Below are positions 8,241-16,623 of a DNA stretch of 64,000 bases, piece after piece. The notes under the pieces were generated by a model, which searched no databases, was not told where the DNA came from, and worked only from the letters and a program-made list of their open reading frames with translations. Location of the stretch: assembly GCA_002440665.1 (NCBI GenBank), contig DJUX01000005.1, positions 1 through 64,000 on the forward strand, given 5' to 3'. How positions within the stretch are numbered: position 1 is the stretch's first letter; every line of letters begins with the position of its first letter. The DNA is from Dechloromonas sp. UBA6271. Its GTDB lineage: Bacteria > Pseudomonadota > Gammaproteobacteria > Burkholderiales > Rhodocyclaceae. Made by a program: the position numbers and the translations under genes.

Positions 8241-8804
8241 ATGAGCCACAGGGAATCACGCCGTTTCCTGGCAAAAGAACTTGCCGTAGCGGCCGCTGCC
8301 TATCAGGTTACCGTCGTCATCCCGCACTGCGCCGAGTGCGCGAAGCCTTGCTGTCGACTCGACCCGCTTGTCCTCGAACTGGATTGGAAGCAGCTCAAGG
8401 CACTCTGGCAGCTCGAAGAGTCGCGCACTGCCTTTGACAGGCGGCTATGCTCGGGTAAAGGCCCCGAGGAGATCCGGGCGGGGGATGGGCTCTACTACGC
8501 CCATGGCAAAGTCTGCCCCGCCTACGACGACGCGCACCGCTCGTGCCGAGTTTACGATCAGGAACTCAAGCCGTCGGGTTGCTCGGACTTCCCGGTGTAT
8601 GAGGACCGGGGCAGCGTCGTCGCCGACCTTCGCTGCGAAGCGGTTGACCTCGAGGCGCTGGCGGCCTGGATTGCTCGCGCTGTCGGGCCAGAGTTTCGCA
8701 TCGTCCAGTCCGCCGACGAGGAGTTCCCCTTTCTGGTCACGCTGTCGGTGAAGAGGGTGGCCGGCGCTGCCACCATCAGCAAGCGGCTACGATTACCAAA
8801 GTAG
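8241..8804 (+). CDS. YkgJ-like Cys-rich zinc/iron-chelating protein
   Basis: The protein is 187 aa from ATG 8241; an upstream extension of the frame to 8055 looks non-coding. The Cys clusters CAECAKPCC near the N-terminus and CPAYDDAHRSC...GCSDFP in the middle match the YkgJ/CxxCxCC family that binds Zn or an Fe-S cluster. The family has no firm function. The region 8040-8240 ahead of it shows no gene. Confidence 0.7.
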   Translation: MSHRESRRFLAKELAVAAAAYQVTVVIPHCAECAKPCCRLDPLVLELDWKQLKALWQLEESRTAFDRRLCSGKGPEEIRAGDGLYYAHGKVCPAYDDAHRSCRVYDQELKPSGCSDFPVYEDRGSVVADLRCEAVDLEALAAWIARAVGPEFRIVQSADEEFPFLVTLSVKRVAGAATISKRLRLPK

Positions 8805-8865
8805 TGCGCGAGGTGTCTCAACGGCAGCAATGGCCGATAAACAGCCAGATGCAACCCATAGCCCG

Positions 8866-9447
8866 TCATTCCCGATAGCGAACTTGCACTTCCTCATATC
8901 GCGAGCAATTGACCAGATGGTCGTTGACCATCCCAGCCGCCTGCATGAACGCGTAGCAAATCGTCGAGCCGACGAATTTGAAGCCGGCGCGGGTCAAGGC
9001 TTTGCTCAATGCATCTGATTGCGCGGTTTTGGCGGGGACTTCGGCCAGCGATGACCTTGCGTTTTGGACCGGGGCGCCCCCGACGAAAGACCACAGGAAA
9101 TCGCTGAACGATTGCCCACCGGCGGTCAGCGCCAGATAGGCCTTGGCATTCTGGATAGTGGCGGCGATCTTGGCGCGGTTGCGGATGATGCCGGGGTCGG
9201 CCAGCAGGGCGGCGACTTTCTGGTCGTCGTAGCCAGCGATCTGGTGCGGGTCGAAGCCGTCGAACACCTGCCGGTAGTGCGCCCGTTTCTTGAGCACGGT
9301 GGCCCAGGACAGGCCAGCCTGGGCGCCTTCGAGGATCAGCAGTTCGAACAGGGCGCGGTCGTCGCGTAGCGGCAGGCCCCATTCGGTATCGTGATACTCG
9401 CGGTAGAGGTCGAATCCTTCGCACCAGGGGCAGCGTTCCATCGTCAT
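8866..9447 (-). CDS. tag: DNA-3-methyladenine glycosylase I
   Basis: Removes 3-methyladenine from alkylated DNA in base-excision repair. The protein is 193 aa and starts MERCPWCEGFDLYREYHD, with the zinc-binding Cys pair of Tag. It then has EYHDTEWG, the HhH-like glycosylase core (GLSWATVLKKR) and the C-terminal STICYAFMQAAGMVNDH, where a further Cys and His complete the zinc site. The start is ATG 9447 or the in-frame ATG 9441. Confidence 0.93.
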   Translation of the reverse strand: MTMERCPWCEGFDLYREYHDTEWGLPLRDDRALFELLILEGAQAGLSWATVLKKRAHYRQVFDGFDPHQIAGYDDQKVAALLADPGIIRNRAKIAATIQNAKAYLALTAGGQSFSDFLWSFVGGAPVQNARSSLAEVPAKTAQSDALSKALTRAGFKFVGSTICYAFMQAAGMVNDHLVNCSRYEEVQVRYRE

Positions 9448-9500
9448 GCATCCTTCAGTAAAAGGCGCAGTGTAGCGGCGTCCGCCGCCCACCGACAGCC

Positions 9501-10139
9501 TCAGGCTGGCCGCAGCAGCCAGACGTGTTCGGTGGCCGGACACTTGCCGCGCAGGCCGCCGGCAACTTCGACGCTGGCGAGCAGCGCCAGTTCGTAATGC
9601 TGGCCGTAAAGACGGCGCACTTCATCACCGCAGACGGAGAATGGCGGGCCATTTTGCAGGCTCTGGTCGTATTCGTAGGCAATCAGCAGTTGCCGGGCGC
9701 GGCCGGTGATGGCGACGAGATGCTCGGCGTAGCGCTGACGCATGGCGGCGGGCAACGCGACCAGTGCCGCCCGGTCGTAGACCGCATCGACCTGGCCAAG
9801 CTCGCTGCCGGTCAGTTCGAAGATATCGCCGCTGTAGATGTCGATATCTTCGGTGGCAAAGCGGGTCAGCGGGCCGACCTGTGAAATGCTCGGCTGCAGA
9901 TCCATTTCCGCAAACAACTGCTCGACGGCGACCCTGCTCAACTCGGCGCCGACGACCCGATAGCCGGATTTCAGCAGCCAGAGGATATCGCGCGTCTTGC
10001 CGCACAGGGGCACGAAGACGCTGCTCCCGGTTGGCAAGGACAGTGCGCCGAAATGCTCGAGCAGTAATGGATTGAAGTCATCCTGGTGAAAAGCGATCTC
10101 GCTTTTTTCCCATTTCGCGTGCCAAAAGCTTGCTTCCAT
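9501..10139 (-). CDS. tpm: thiopurine S-methyltransferase
   Basis: The protein is 212 aa, SAM-dependent, of the bacterial TPMT family that methylates sulfur and sometimes selenium or tellurium compounds. The N-terminal ASFWHAKWEKSEIAFHQDDFNPLL and the SAM-loop segment VFVPLCGKTRDILWLLKSGYRVVGAELS are diagnostic, and AVYDRAALVALP follows. The gene lies downstream of the toxin-antitoxin pair on the same strand, with a short gap, so read-through is possible but no functional link is evident. Confidence 0.93.
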   Translation of the reverse strand: MEASFWHAKWEKSEIAFHQDDFNPLLLEHFGALSLPTGSSVFVPLCGKTRDILWLLKSGYRVVGAELSRVAVEQLFAEMDLQPSISQVGPLTRFATEDIDIYSGDIFELTGSELGQVDAVYDRAALVALPAAMRQRYAEHLVAITGRARQLLIAYEYDQSLQNGPPFSVCGDEVRRLYGQHYELALLASVEVAGGLRGKCPATEHVWLLRPA

Positions 10140-10154
10140 CTTTCAACTCCCTGG

Positions 10155-10694
10155 TCAGTCGTTATGCGTTTCGCCGGCGGCCGAGAACGGCAAGTTTCGA
10201 GAACGCAGGACTGTTGCCAGCGGCAGGAACAGGGTGCGCGGCGAGTCGGGAAGCGCAATGAAGCCGTGATGACGGTAGAAGGCCGCTGCCGCCTCATCCT
10301 TGGCATCAACCATCAAGGCATGGGCGGCAATCTCCGAGCGTGCGGCACGGTCCAGCGCATCGGCCAGCAGTGCGCCGCCCAGGCCTTGCCCCTTGAAAGC
10401 CTGATCGACGGCCAGGCGGCCCATGCGAACCGTTGGCACGGTCGGATAACGTGGCAGTTTCCTGCCGGTGCTGGCCGGAAGATCGGCCAGCAGCAGGCTG
10501 GCCGACGCCAGGGTGTAATAGCCGGCGATGCGTTGCCCATCAGCCAGCGCGACGAAGCAGGCCGCCATGCGGCGGCGAACATCCTGGGTGACTTGTTCCC
10601 ACAAGTAGCGGTCCAGCGCGTCCGAGTCACTTTTGAACGTGGTGCGGTCATGGGCGGCATCGAGCAGCGCGAGCTGGAACGACGCGCCACTCAT
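10155..10694 (-). CDS. GNAT acetyltransferase toxin (TacT/AtaT-like)
   Basis: The protein is 179 aa with a GNAT fold: VRMGRLAVDQAFKGQGLGGALLADAL is the acetyl-CoA-binding motif A (R/Q-x2-G-x-G/A) and AAFYRHHGF is the C-terminal signature. Known relatives acetylate charged tRNA and stop translation. It is cognate to the DUF1778 antitoxin, whose stop overlaps its start by ATGA. That context, rather than the fold alone, supports the toxin call. Confidence 0.88.
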   Translation of the reverse strand: MSGASFQLALLDAAHDRTTFKSDSDALDRYLWEQVTQDVRRRMAACFVALADGQRIAGYYTLASASLLLADLPASTGRKLPRYPTVPTVRMGRLAVDQAFKGQGLGGALLADALDRAARSEIAAHALMVDAKDEAAAAFYRHHGFIALPDSPRTLFLPLATVLRSRNLPFSAAGETHND

Positions 10695-10975
10695 TCAGCG
10701 CGCAACAGCTTGCTGCGACGAGCGAAGGCACGTTCCAAGGCCGGTGACGCTTGCGGCGGCGACAGCAGCGCCTGGGCAAAGCATTCCTGATCGGCCAGTG
10801 AGAGCCGGATAACTTCGGCCTGCTCAATGGCGCGTTGCGCGGCGTCCTGGACGGCAGCCACCACGAAATCGGTCATGGTGCGCCCCTGAAGCTCAGCGGC
10901 GCGTTTGAGCATCGAATGCAGATCGGTGCTGATCCTGGCTTCGAGGCGGGCGGTAGATATTGTGGCTGCGGACAT
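10691..10975 (-). CDS. DUF1778 (RHH-type) antitoxin
   Basis: The protein is 94 aa. The N-terminal half (STARLEARISTDLHSMLKRA, then LQGRTMTDFVV) is the ribbon-helix-helix DNA-binding domain of TacA-like antitoxins. The C-terminal tail is the segment that wraps the toxin in known relatives. It is the first gene of a two-gene operon and probably represses its own promoter through the palindrome at 11001-11017. Confidence 0.9.
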   Translation of the reverse strand: MSAATISTARLEARISTDLHSMLKRAAELQGRTMTDFVVAAVQDAAQRAIEQAEVIRLSLADQECFAQALLSPPQASPALERAFARRSKLLRAE

Positions 10976-11000
10976 AGTGTTATCCTCCTACTTCAAATAA

Positions 11001-11017
11001 TACGGCAATTTGCCGTA
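11001..11017. promoter_or_regulatory. perfect palindrome, likely antitoxin operator
   Basis: TACGGCAATTTGCCGTA is a perfect 17-bp inverted repeat about 26 bp upstream of the antitoxin start, in an AT-rich stretch. RHH antitoxins typically bind such sites for autoregulation; binding here is inferred. Confidence 0.75.
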
Positions 11018-11105
11018 CAAAACAAAGCTACTTTAGCGTGCTTTGAATTCCGTTTTCCGAGACGACCCAATAAACTGAGCTGCCGGATAACCAGCTTGCC
11101 GCCCG

Positions 11106-12314
11106 ATGACTGCCGAAGTCCTCCCCTCCCCAGCGCCCCGCGATATCGAAACCATCTCGCTGATCGGTTTCGTGCACGGTGTTTCGCACTTTTTTCACCT
11201 GCTGCTGCCGCCGCTGTTTCCGTGGCTGATGCCGGAATTCGGCCTGTCCTTCACCGGCATCGGCACCACGATGACCGTCTTCTTCATTGTTTCCGGCGTC
11301 GGGCAGGCGACGGCCGGCTTTCTCGTCGACCGCTTCGGGGCGGCGCGCGTGCTCGGCGGCGGCATCACCTGCTTCGCGCTGGCCGGCGTCGTGCTGCACT
11401 TCGCCACCGGCTACCCGATGCTCATCCTGGTGGCCACCCTTGCCGGCCTCGGCAACAGCGTCTTTCACCCGGCCGATTTCACTGTCCTCAACCGCCATGT
11501 CTCGCAGCCGCGGCTGGGCCATGCCTTTTCGGTGCACGGGCTGTCGGGCAATCTCGGCTGGGCGGCAGCGCCGCTCTTTCTGACCACCATCGCCACCGCC
11601 GCCGGCTGGCGCAACGCGGCCCTCGGCGCCTCGCTCGTTGCCCTGCTGGCGCTCTGCCTGCTTTACTGGCGCCGCCAGGCCATCGCCGACCCGGTCGGCT
11701 GGCATGCCAGCAAGCACGCCCAAACCAGCGGCCCGACCCTCGGTTTTCTCGGCTCGCGCGCCGTCTGGCTGTGCTTCCTGTTCTTCCTGCTGATCACCGC
11801 CGCGTTCGGCGCCATCCAGAATTTCGCCAGTCCGATCCTGCAGGCGCTCTACGGCCTGACCATCACCAGCGCCGCCGCCGCGCTATCAACCTACCTGCTC
11901 GGCGGCGCCGCCGGCATAGTGCTCGGCGGCTTCCTGGCGCAGAAAGGCGACCACGACCGCCTGATCGCCGCCGCCCTCGGCCTCGCCGCCCTGCTCGCGC
12001 TGCTGCTCGCCGCCGGCATCCTGCCGGGCTGGAGCGTGCTGCCGCTGATGGCCGGCATCGGCTTCTGTACCGGCATCGCCGGCCCGTCGCGCGACCTGCT
12101 GGTGCGCCGCGCCGCTACCGCCCGCTTCGGCCAGGCCGCCTATGGCCGGGTCTACGGCTTCGTCTATTCCGGGCTGGATCTCGGACTGGCACTCGCCCCG
12201 GTGATCTTCGGCACCCTGATGGACGGCCGCCGCTTCGGCGAGGTCCTGATCGGCATCGCCGTACTGCAGACGCTGGCGATCTTCACGGCCCTGCGCGTCG
12301 GCAAGGCTGCCTAG
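11106..12314 (+). CDS. MFS transporter
   Basis: The protein is 402 aa and strongly hydrophobic, with about 12 membrane segments. The major-facilitator loop motif between TM2 and TM3 is GFLVDRFGAARVLGGG. Substrate unknown. The gene is divergent from the toxin-antitoxin operon, and its last 4 nt overlap the convergent radical SAM gene. Confidence 0.88.
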   Translation: MTAEVLPSPAPRDIETISLIGFVHGVSHFFHLLLPPLFPWLMPEFGLSFTGIGTTMTVFFIVSGVGQATAGFLVDRFGAARVLGGGITCFALAGVVLHFATGYPMLILVATLAGLGNSVFHPADFTVLNRHVSQPRLGHAFSVHGLSGNLGWAAAPLFLTTIATAAGWRNAALGASLVALLALCLLYWRRQAIADPVGWHASKHAQTSGPTLGFLGSRAVWLCFLFFLLITAAFGAIQNFASPILQALYGLTITSAAAALSTYLLGGAAGIVLGGFLAQKGDHDRLIAAALGLAALLALLLAAGILPGWSVLPLMAGIGFCTGIAGPSRDLLVRRAATARFGQAAYGRVYGFVYSGLDLGLALAPVIFGTLMDGRRFGEVLIGIAVLQTLAIFTALRVGKAA

Positions 12315-13201
12315 AGTCCGCGCGCCCAGGCCGGGCGCAGATGGGCCTGCGCCGGCGCGGCGATTGCCTGCCGCACCTGCGCCAGCAGGCGTTCCTTGTC
12401 GGCACCGAGCGAGCCCTTGAGGACCAGCCAGTTGGAAGCGTGATCGCTGCGGAATACCGTGCGCTTGAGTTCCAACTGGGACAGGAATTGCTCCATTTCG
12501 ATGAACAGTTCGTTCTGGCTGAGCGGTTCCCATTCCGGAAAATCGGCGCGGAAACGCTGCTCGCCTTGGGGAAAGCTGACGACCAGTGTCGCCAGGTATT
12601 CCGGCTGCGTGGCGTTGGCCAGTCGGGCCGAGTTTTCTGCGTGCTGGCGGCTATAAACCTTGCCGCCGAGGCCGTTGAGGATCATCACCGAACGGGTGAT
12701 GCCCGCCGCCCCCAATTTTTCCAGCGCCTCGCACGTGGTTTCGAAGGTTTCACCCTTGTTGACTGCAGCAAGTATCTTGTCGTCACCCGATTCGGCGCCG
12801 ACATAGACCATGCTCAGGCCGGCGGCAGCCAGTTCGTCGATTTCCTGCTGCGATTTCTTGCGCAAATTGCGCGGCAGGCAGTAGCTGGAAATGCGCCGCA
12901 CCGCAGGCATGTGGGTGCGGATCGCTTCGAGCACGGTCAACAGGCGCCGGGTGGGCAAAACCGTGGCGTCGCCGTCGGCGAGGAAAACGCGCCGCACCTG
13001 GTCGCCGTAGCGCTGGCCGGTCAGGCGGATGCTTTCGAGAATTTCCTCTTCTTCCCGCGCCCGGAATTTCTTCTGCGGCGCGGTGTACATCTCGCAGAAG
13101 GTGCACTGGTTCCACGAACAGCCGTCGGTCACCGGCAGGATCAGCGACTCCGCCTCGCTGGGCGGGCGGAACACCGGCTCGATGTAGCGGATCGGAATCA
13201 T
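12311..13201 (-). CDS. radical SAM protein
   Basis: The protein is 296 aa. Near residue 28 it has CSWNQCTFC, a C-x4-C-x2-C cluster motif instead of the standard C-x3-C-x2-C. It then has LADGDATVLPT and YVGAESGDDKILAAVNKG, typical of B12-independent radical SAM enzymes that share the DGCSW N-terminus. The reaction is unknown. Its start overlaps the thioesterase stop by ATGA, so the two are translationally coupled. Confidence 0.85.
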   Translation of the reverse strand: MIPIRYIEPVFRPPSEAESLILPVTDGCSWNQCTFCEMYTAPQKKFRAREEEEILESIRLTGQRYGDQVRRVFLADGDATVLPTRRLLTVLEAIRTHMPAVRRISSYCLPRNLRKKSQQEIDELAAAGLSMVYVGAESGDDKILAAVNKGETFETTCEALEKLGAAGITRSVMILNGLGGKVYSRQHAENSARLANATQPEYLATLVVSFPQGEQRFRADFPEWEPLSQNELFIEMEQFLSQLELKRTVFRSDHASNWLVLKGSLGADKERLLAQVRQAIAAPAQAHLRPAWARGL

Positions 13202-13632
13202 CCCGCGAAGCGCAGGCTGAAGGCCGGCGGAACGCTCGCCGGCTTGCGGGCGGCGTAGTCGAAGAACATGATCCCGGTCTTGCCGCGCGCTACTTCACGG
13301 CCGCTGTCCGTTTCGCTGACGCGCCAGACAAGGTCGCAGCCGTATTTGTTGAAGTCGTTGGCCGTCATCTCGAAGCGAAGCACCTCCCCGTGGAAGGCTT
13401 CGGAACGATACTGGACGGCGGCGTCGGCAACGATGATGCCAAGGCCATCGACATCGAGTTCGGTATAGCCGAGCGCCTTGAAGAAGCGGACGCGCGCTTC
13501 GGAGACGAGCGACAGCAGCGCCGAGTTGTCGAGGTGATTGCCGTAGTTGATGTGGTTGATGTAAACGGTGATCGCGGTCGAAAAGACAAAGCGCTCGGGT
13601 AGGTCGATCAGGATTCTGGCCAAGAGGGTCAC
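13198..13632 (-). CDS. acyl-CoA thioesterase (4-hydroxybenzoyl-CoA thioesterase-like, hotdog fold)
   Basis: About 144 aa from GTG 13632; the start is uncertain because no good ribosome-binding site is visible. The core INHINYGNHLDNSALLSLVSEARVRFF is the hotdog thioesterase signature, with the catalytic Asp in the NYGNHLDN region, followed by RGKTGIMFFDY. Hydrolyses acyl-CoA thioesters; substrate unknown. It is upstream of and coupled to the radical SAM gene. Confidence 0.8.
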   Translation of the reverse strand: MTLLARILIDLPERFVFSTAITVYINHINYGNHLDNSALLSLVSEARVRFFKALGYTELDVDGLGIIVADAAVQYRSEAFHGEVLRFEMTANDFNKYGCDLVWRVSETDSGREVARGKTGIMFFDYAARKPASVPPAFSLRFAG

Positions 13633-13709
13633 CAAGTGGGAAGGTTGCGGTCGGGAAATCGACTGTAGCGCCTGCCCCCGGACGATGCAAGGCGCACGGC
13701 GCTTGCCGC

Positions 13710-14597
13710 CTAGGCCGGTGCCAGCCCGGCGGCAAGAAAATCCATCAGGGCACGGACACGATATGGCACGTGCCGGTTGCTCGGCAGCATGGCGTAGATG
13801 CCGAGTTCCGGAATCGGGAAGTCGGCAAGTATTTCCTCGACGCGGCCGGCGGCGATGAAGGTGTCGGTGATGAAATCGGGCTGGCAGGCGATGCCGAGTC
13901 CCTGCGCCGCCGCCTCGGTCAGGACTTCGCCGTTGTTGGCGTTGATGCGGCTGCGCACATGAAAAGTTTCCAGCTGGCCGGCGACCATGAACTGCCAGGT
14001 CTGGCCGCTGCTGGCGGCGGTATAGCCGAGACATTCGTGGTTGGCCAGTTCGGCCGGGTGTTGCGGTCGACCGTGGCGCGCGAGGTATTCCGGCGCGGCA
14101 ACGATCCGCATGCGGCCGGTGCCGATCTTGCGCGCGATATCGCCCGGCTCCAGGCGCCGCGTGATGCGCAGCGAGAGATCGACGCCCTCCTCGATCAGCT
14201 TCACCCGGCGGTCGCTGTAATCCATGTCCAGGCTGACTTCCGGGTAGCGCTGCGAGAAATCGAGCAGCAGCGGCGCCAGGCGCTTGAGGCCGAAGACGAG
14301 CGGCAGGCTGATGCGGATATTGCCGCGCGGCGTCAGGCGTTCCTCGGCGACGTCGGTTTCGGCCGTCTCGACCAGGTTGAGGATGACCCGGCATTTTTCC
14401 AGGTAGGCGGTGCCGGCCGAGGTCAGCGCCAGGCGGCGCGTGCTGCGCACCATCAGCTTGACGCCGAGATGGGCTTCGAGCGCCGCGACCTGCCGCGTCA
14501 CCACCGAGCGCGCGACACCAAGTTGCTGCGCCACCGCCGAAAAACTGCCCAGTTCGGCGACGCGGACGAAAAGATTCATGGCATCGAGTCGGTCCAT
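13710..14597 (-). CDS. LysR-family transcriptional regulator
   Basis: The protein is 295 aa. Residues 1-60 are the winged helix-turn-helix (MNLFVRVAELGSFSAVAQQLGVA, then SVVTRQVAALEAHLG), followed by the LysR substrate-binding domain from about residue 90. I chose ATG 14597; the longer open frame upstream is not LysR-like. It is transcribed divergently from the dioxygenase gene across 95 bp, the classical arrangement for a LysR regulator and its target. Confidence 0.92.
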   Translation of the reverse strand: MDRLDAMNLFVRVAELGSFSAVAQQLGVARSVVTRQVAALEAHLGVKLMVRSTRRLALTSAGTAYLEKCRVILNLVETAETDVAEERLTPRGNIRISLPLVFGLKRLAPLLLDFSQRYPEVSLDMDYSDRRVKLIEEGVDLSLRITRRLEPGDIARKIGTGRMRIVAAPEYLARHGRPQHPAELANHECLGYTAASSGQTWQFMVAGQLETFHVRSRINANNGEVLTEAAAQGLGIACQPDFITDTFIAAGRVEEILADFPIPELGIYAMLPSNRHVPYRVRALMDFLAAGLAPA

Positions 14598-14692
14598 TGT
14601 TGCTATTCCAGCAATGAATATTTGCTCATTGTCGGCTATTTCGATGCAAAAAGATGGACTAAAGTACGCCCATCGCCACTGGAGTTGCTCAA

Positions 14693-15487
14693 ATGACACA
14701 GACCCAAACCGCCCTTTTCGTCCCGCACGGCGCGCCGACCTTTGCGCTGCGCCCCGGTGCGGCCGGCGCGGCGCTGGTCCGCCAGGCGCAGTCGCTGCCC
14801 GCACCGCGCGCCATCATCATCGTCAGCGCCCACTGGGATACCGCCGTGCCGACCGTCGGCTTCGCCGACCGCCTCGAAACGATTCACGATTTCTGGGGTT
14901 TCCCAGATGAACTCTACGCCATCCGCTACCCGGCGACCGGCTGCCGCGAGGCCGCCGAGGAAGTTGTCGCAGCCATCCGCACGGCCGGCCTGCCAGTCGA
15001 AAAGGATGCCGAACGCGGCCTCGACCACGGCGCCTGGGTGCCGTTGCGCCTGATGTTCCCGGAAGCCGACGTGCCGGTGATCCCGCTCTCAATCCAGAGC
15101 CGCGGCGGCCCGCAACAGGCCTACGCGCTTGGCCAGGCGCTGGCGCCGCTGGCGGCCAAGGGTTTCCTGGCCATCGCCTCGGGCAACGTCACGCACAACC
15201 TGCGCGATTACCAGACGGTTGCGCGCAGTGGCGGGCAGACGCCGGCCTACGTGCGTGAATTCTCGGACTGGATGGCCAATCGCCTGGCGGCCCGCGACAT
15301 TCCCGCCCTGCTCGACTACCGCCGGCAGGCGCCGGGCGCCGTTCAGGCCCATCCGAGCGACGAACATCTGCTGCCGCTCTACGTCGCCCTCGGCGCCGGC
15401 GGCGACAACTCGCAGGCCCAGCGTTTCCATGCCGGCATCGACGACTATGTCATCGCCATGGATGCCTATTCATTTTTGCCCCAATAA
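14693..15487 (+). CDS. DODA-type extradiol ring-opening dioxygenase family protein (YgiD-like)
   Basis: The protein is 264 aa of the class III extradiol dioxygenase LigB fold. N-terminal LFVPHGAPTFAL carries the first metal His, VSAHWDT the second, and GLDHGAWVPLRLMFPEADVPV the third His region with the family signature. Plant relatives make betalamic acid from L-DOPA and E. coli YgiD acts on L-DOPA; the substrate here is unknown. It is probably controlled by the divergent LysR gene. Confidence 0.9.
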   Translation: MTQTQTALFVPHGAPTFALRPGAAGAALVRQAQSLPAPRAIIIVSAHWDTAVPTVGFADRLETIHDFWGFPDELYAIRYPATGCREAAEEVVAAIRTAGLPVEKDAERGLDHGAWVPLRLMFPEADVPVIPLSIQSRGGPQQAYALGQALAPLAAKGFLAIASGNVTHNLRDYQTVARSGGQTPAYVREFSDWMANRLAARDIPALLDYRRQAPGAVQAHPSDEHLLPLYVALGAGGDNSQAQRFHAGIDDYVIAMDAYSFLPQ

Positions 15488-15498
15488 CGAGGTCGACC

Positions 15499-16023
15499 GT
15501 GACGTATACCAAAACCGCAAAAAGCCTGCACTGGCTGATGGCCATCCTGATCTTCGGCCTGCTCGCGCTCGGCTTCTACATGCAGGACCTGCCGCTGTCG
15601 CCGCAGAAGCTGCAGCTCTATTCCTGGCACAAATGGGCCGGCGTCACTGCCTTCCTGCTCGTCCTTTTCCGCCTCGCCTGGCGCGCCACGCACACGCCGC
15701 CCGCGCTGCCGGCGAGCATGCCGAAGCTGGCGCAGTTCGCCGCCCACGCTGGCCATCTGGCACTCTACGCGCTGATGCTGGCCATTCCGCTGAGCGGCTG
15801 GCTGATGAGCTCGGCCAAGGGCTTCCAGACGGTCTATTTCGGCGTACTGCCGATTCCCGACCTGCTGGCCAAGAACAAGGAACTGGGCGACCTGCTGCAA
15901 ACCGTCCATATGAGCCTCAACCTGCTTTTCGCCATCGTCATCGCCGGCCACATCGGCGCCGCCTTCAAACACCACTTCATCGACAAGGACGACATCCTGA
16001 CCCGGATGCTGCCCAAGCACTGA
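15499..16023 (+). CDS. cytochrome b561 (di-haem membrane protein)
   Basis: The protein is 174 aa with four membrane segments. Haem-ligand His candidates are in KSLHWLMAIL, YSWHKWAGV, AGHLALY and LQTVHMSLN. The family moves electrons between the quinone pool and acceptors such as superoxide. It sits 11 nt after the dioxygenase and 16 nt before the first yceI, so all four genes may form one unit. Confidence 0.92.
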   Translation: MTYTKTAKSLHWLMAILIFGLLALGFYMQDLPLSPQKLQLYSWHKWAGVTAFLLVLFRLAWRATHTPPALPASMPKLAQFAAHAGHLALYALMLAIPLSGWLMSSAKGFQTVYFGVLPIPDLLAKNKELGDLLQTVHMSLNLLFAIVIAGHIGAAFKHHFIDKDDILTRMLPKH

Positions 16024-16039
16024 ACCCAAGGAGAGCCCC

Positions 16040-16597
16040 ATGAAGCGTTTTGCCATTGCCCTAACCCTCGCCGCCGCGCTGCCGTTCGCCGCGCAGGCCG
16101 CTGAATTCAACCAGGTCCATGCCGACAAGAGCAGCATCGCCTTCGTCTACAAACAGATGGGCGTCGCGGTCGACGGCAAATTCCGCAAGTTTTCCAGCCA
16201 GCTCAGCTTCGACCCGGCCAAGCCGACCGCCGCCAAGGCGACGTTCGATGTCGAGCTGGCCAGCGTCGACACCGGCGCCCCGGAAGGCGACGAGGAAGTC
16301 GCCGGCAAGCCGTGGTTCAACACCAAGGCTTTCCCCACCGCGCAATTCGTCTCCGGCCCGGTCAAGGCGCTCGGCGGCAACCGCTACGAGGTTGCCGGCA
16401 AGCTGACTATCAAGGGCAAGACGCAGGATGTCGTCGTCCCCGCCACCTTCACCGCGCAAGGCAACACCGGCGTCTTCGACGGCAGCTTCACCATCCGACG
16501 GGCCGATTTCTCGATCGGCGAAGGTGCCTGGGCAAAGTTTGACATCGTCGCCAACGACGTCCAGATCAAGTTCCGCATCACCGCTAGCAGCAAGTAA
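16040..16597 (+). CDS. YceI family periplasmic protein (first copy)
   Basis: The protein is 185 aa with a signal peptide (AIALTLAAALPFAAQAA). It has the YceI lipocalin-like features SIAFVYKQMGVAVDGKF, FDVELASVDTGAPEGDEEVAGKPWF and the late KFRITASSK. YceI-like proteins bind isoprenoid quinones or lipids; the pairing with cytochrome b561 is common. The GGAG ribosome-binding site before ATG 16040 is clear. Confidence 0.9.
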   Translation: MKRFAIALTLAAALPFAAQAAEFNQVHADKSSIAFVYKQMGVAVDGKFRKFSSQLSFDPAKPTAAKATFDVELASVDTGAPEGDEEVAGKPWFNTKAFPTAQFVSGPVKALGGNRYEVAGKLTIKGKTQDVVVPATFTAQGNTGVFDGSFTIRRADFSIGEGAWAKFDIVANDVQIKFRITASSK

Positions 16598-16623
16598 CCC
16601 CCCAACCCCACAGGAGAATCACC

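Noticed and set aside
10835..13258. Very long plus-strand open frame (over 800 codons)
   Set aside because: It runs through the MFS transporter in another frame and across the radical SAM gene; Arg/Pro/Ala-rich composition typical of a high-GC shadow.
14062..14071. TGCGGTCGAC inside the LysR gene
   Set aside because: Exact core but no AT tracts follow; counted only as a bare core, not as a full copy.
16163..16197. Motif-like CGCGGTCGAC with AAATT and GTTTT in the first yceI
   Set aside because: Mismatch at the critical first core base and irregular tracts; too weak to list as a copy.
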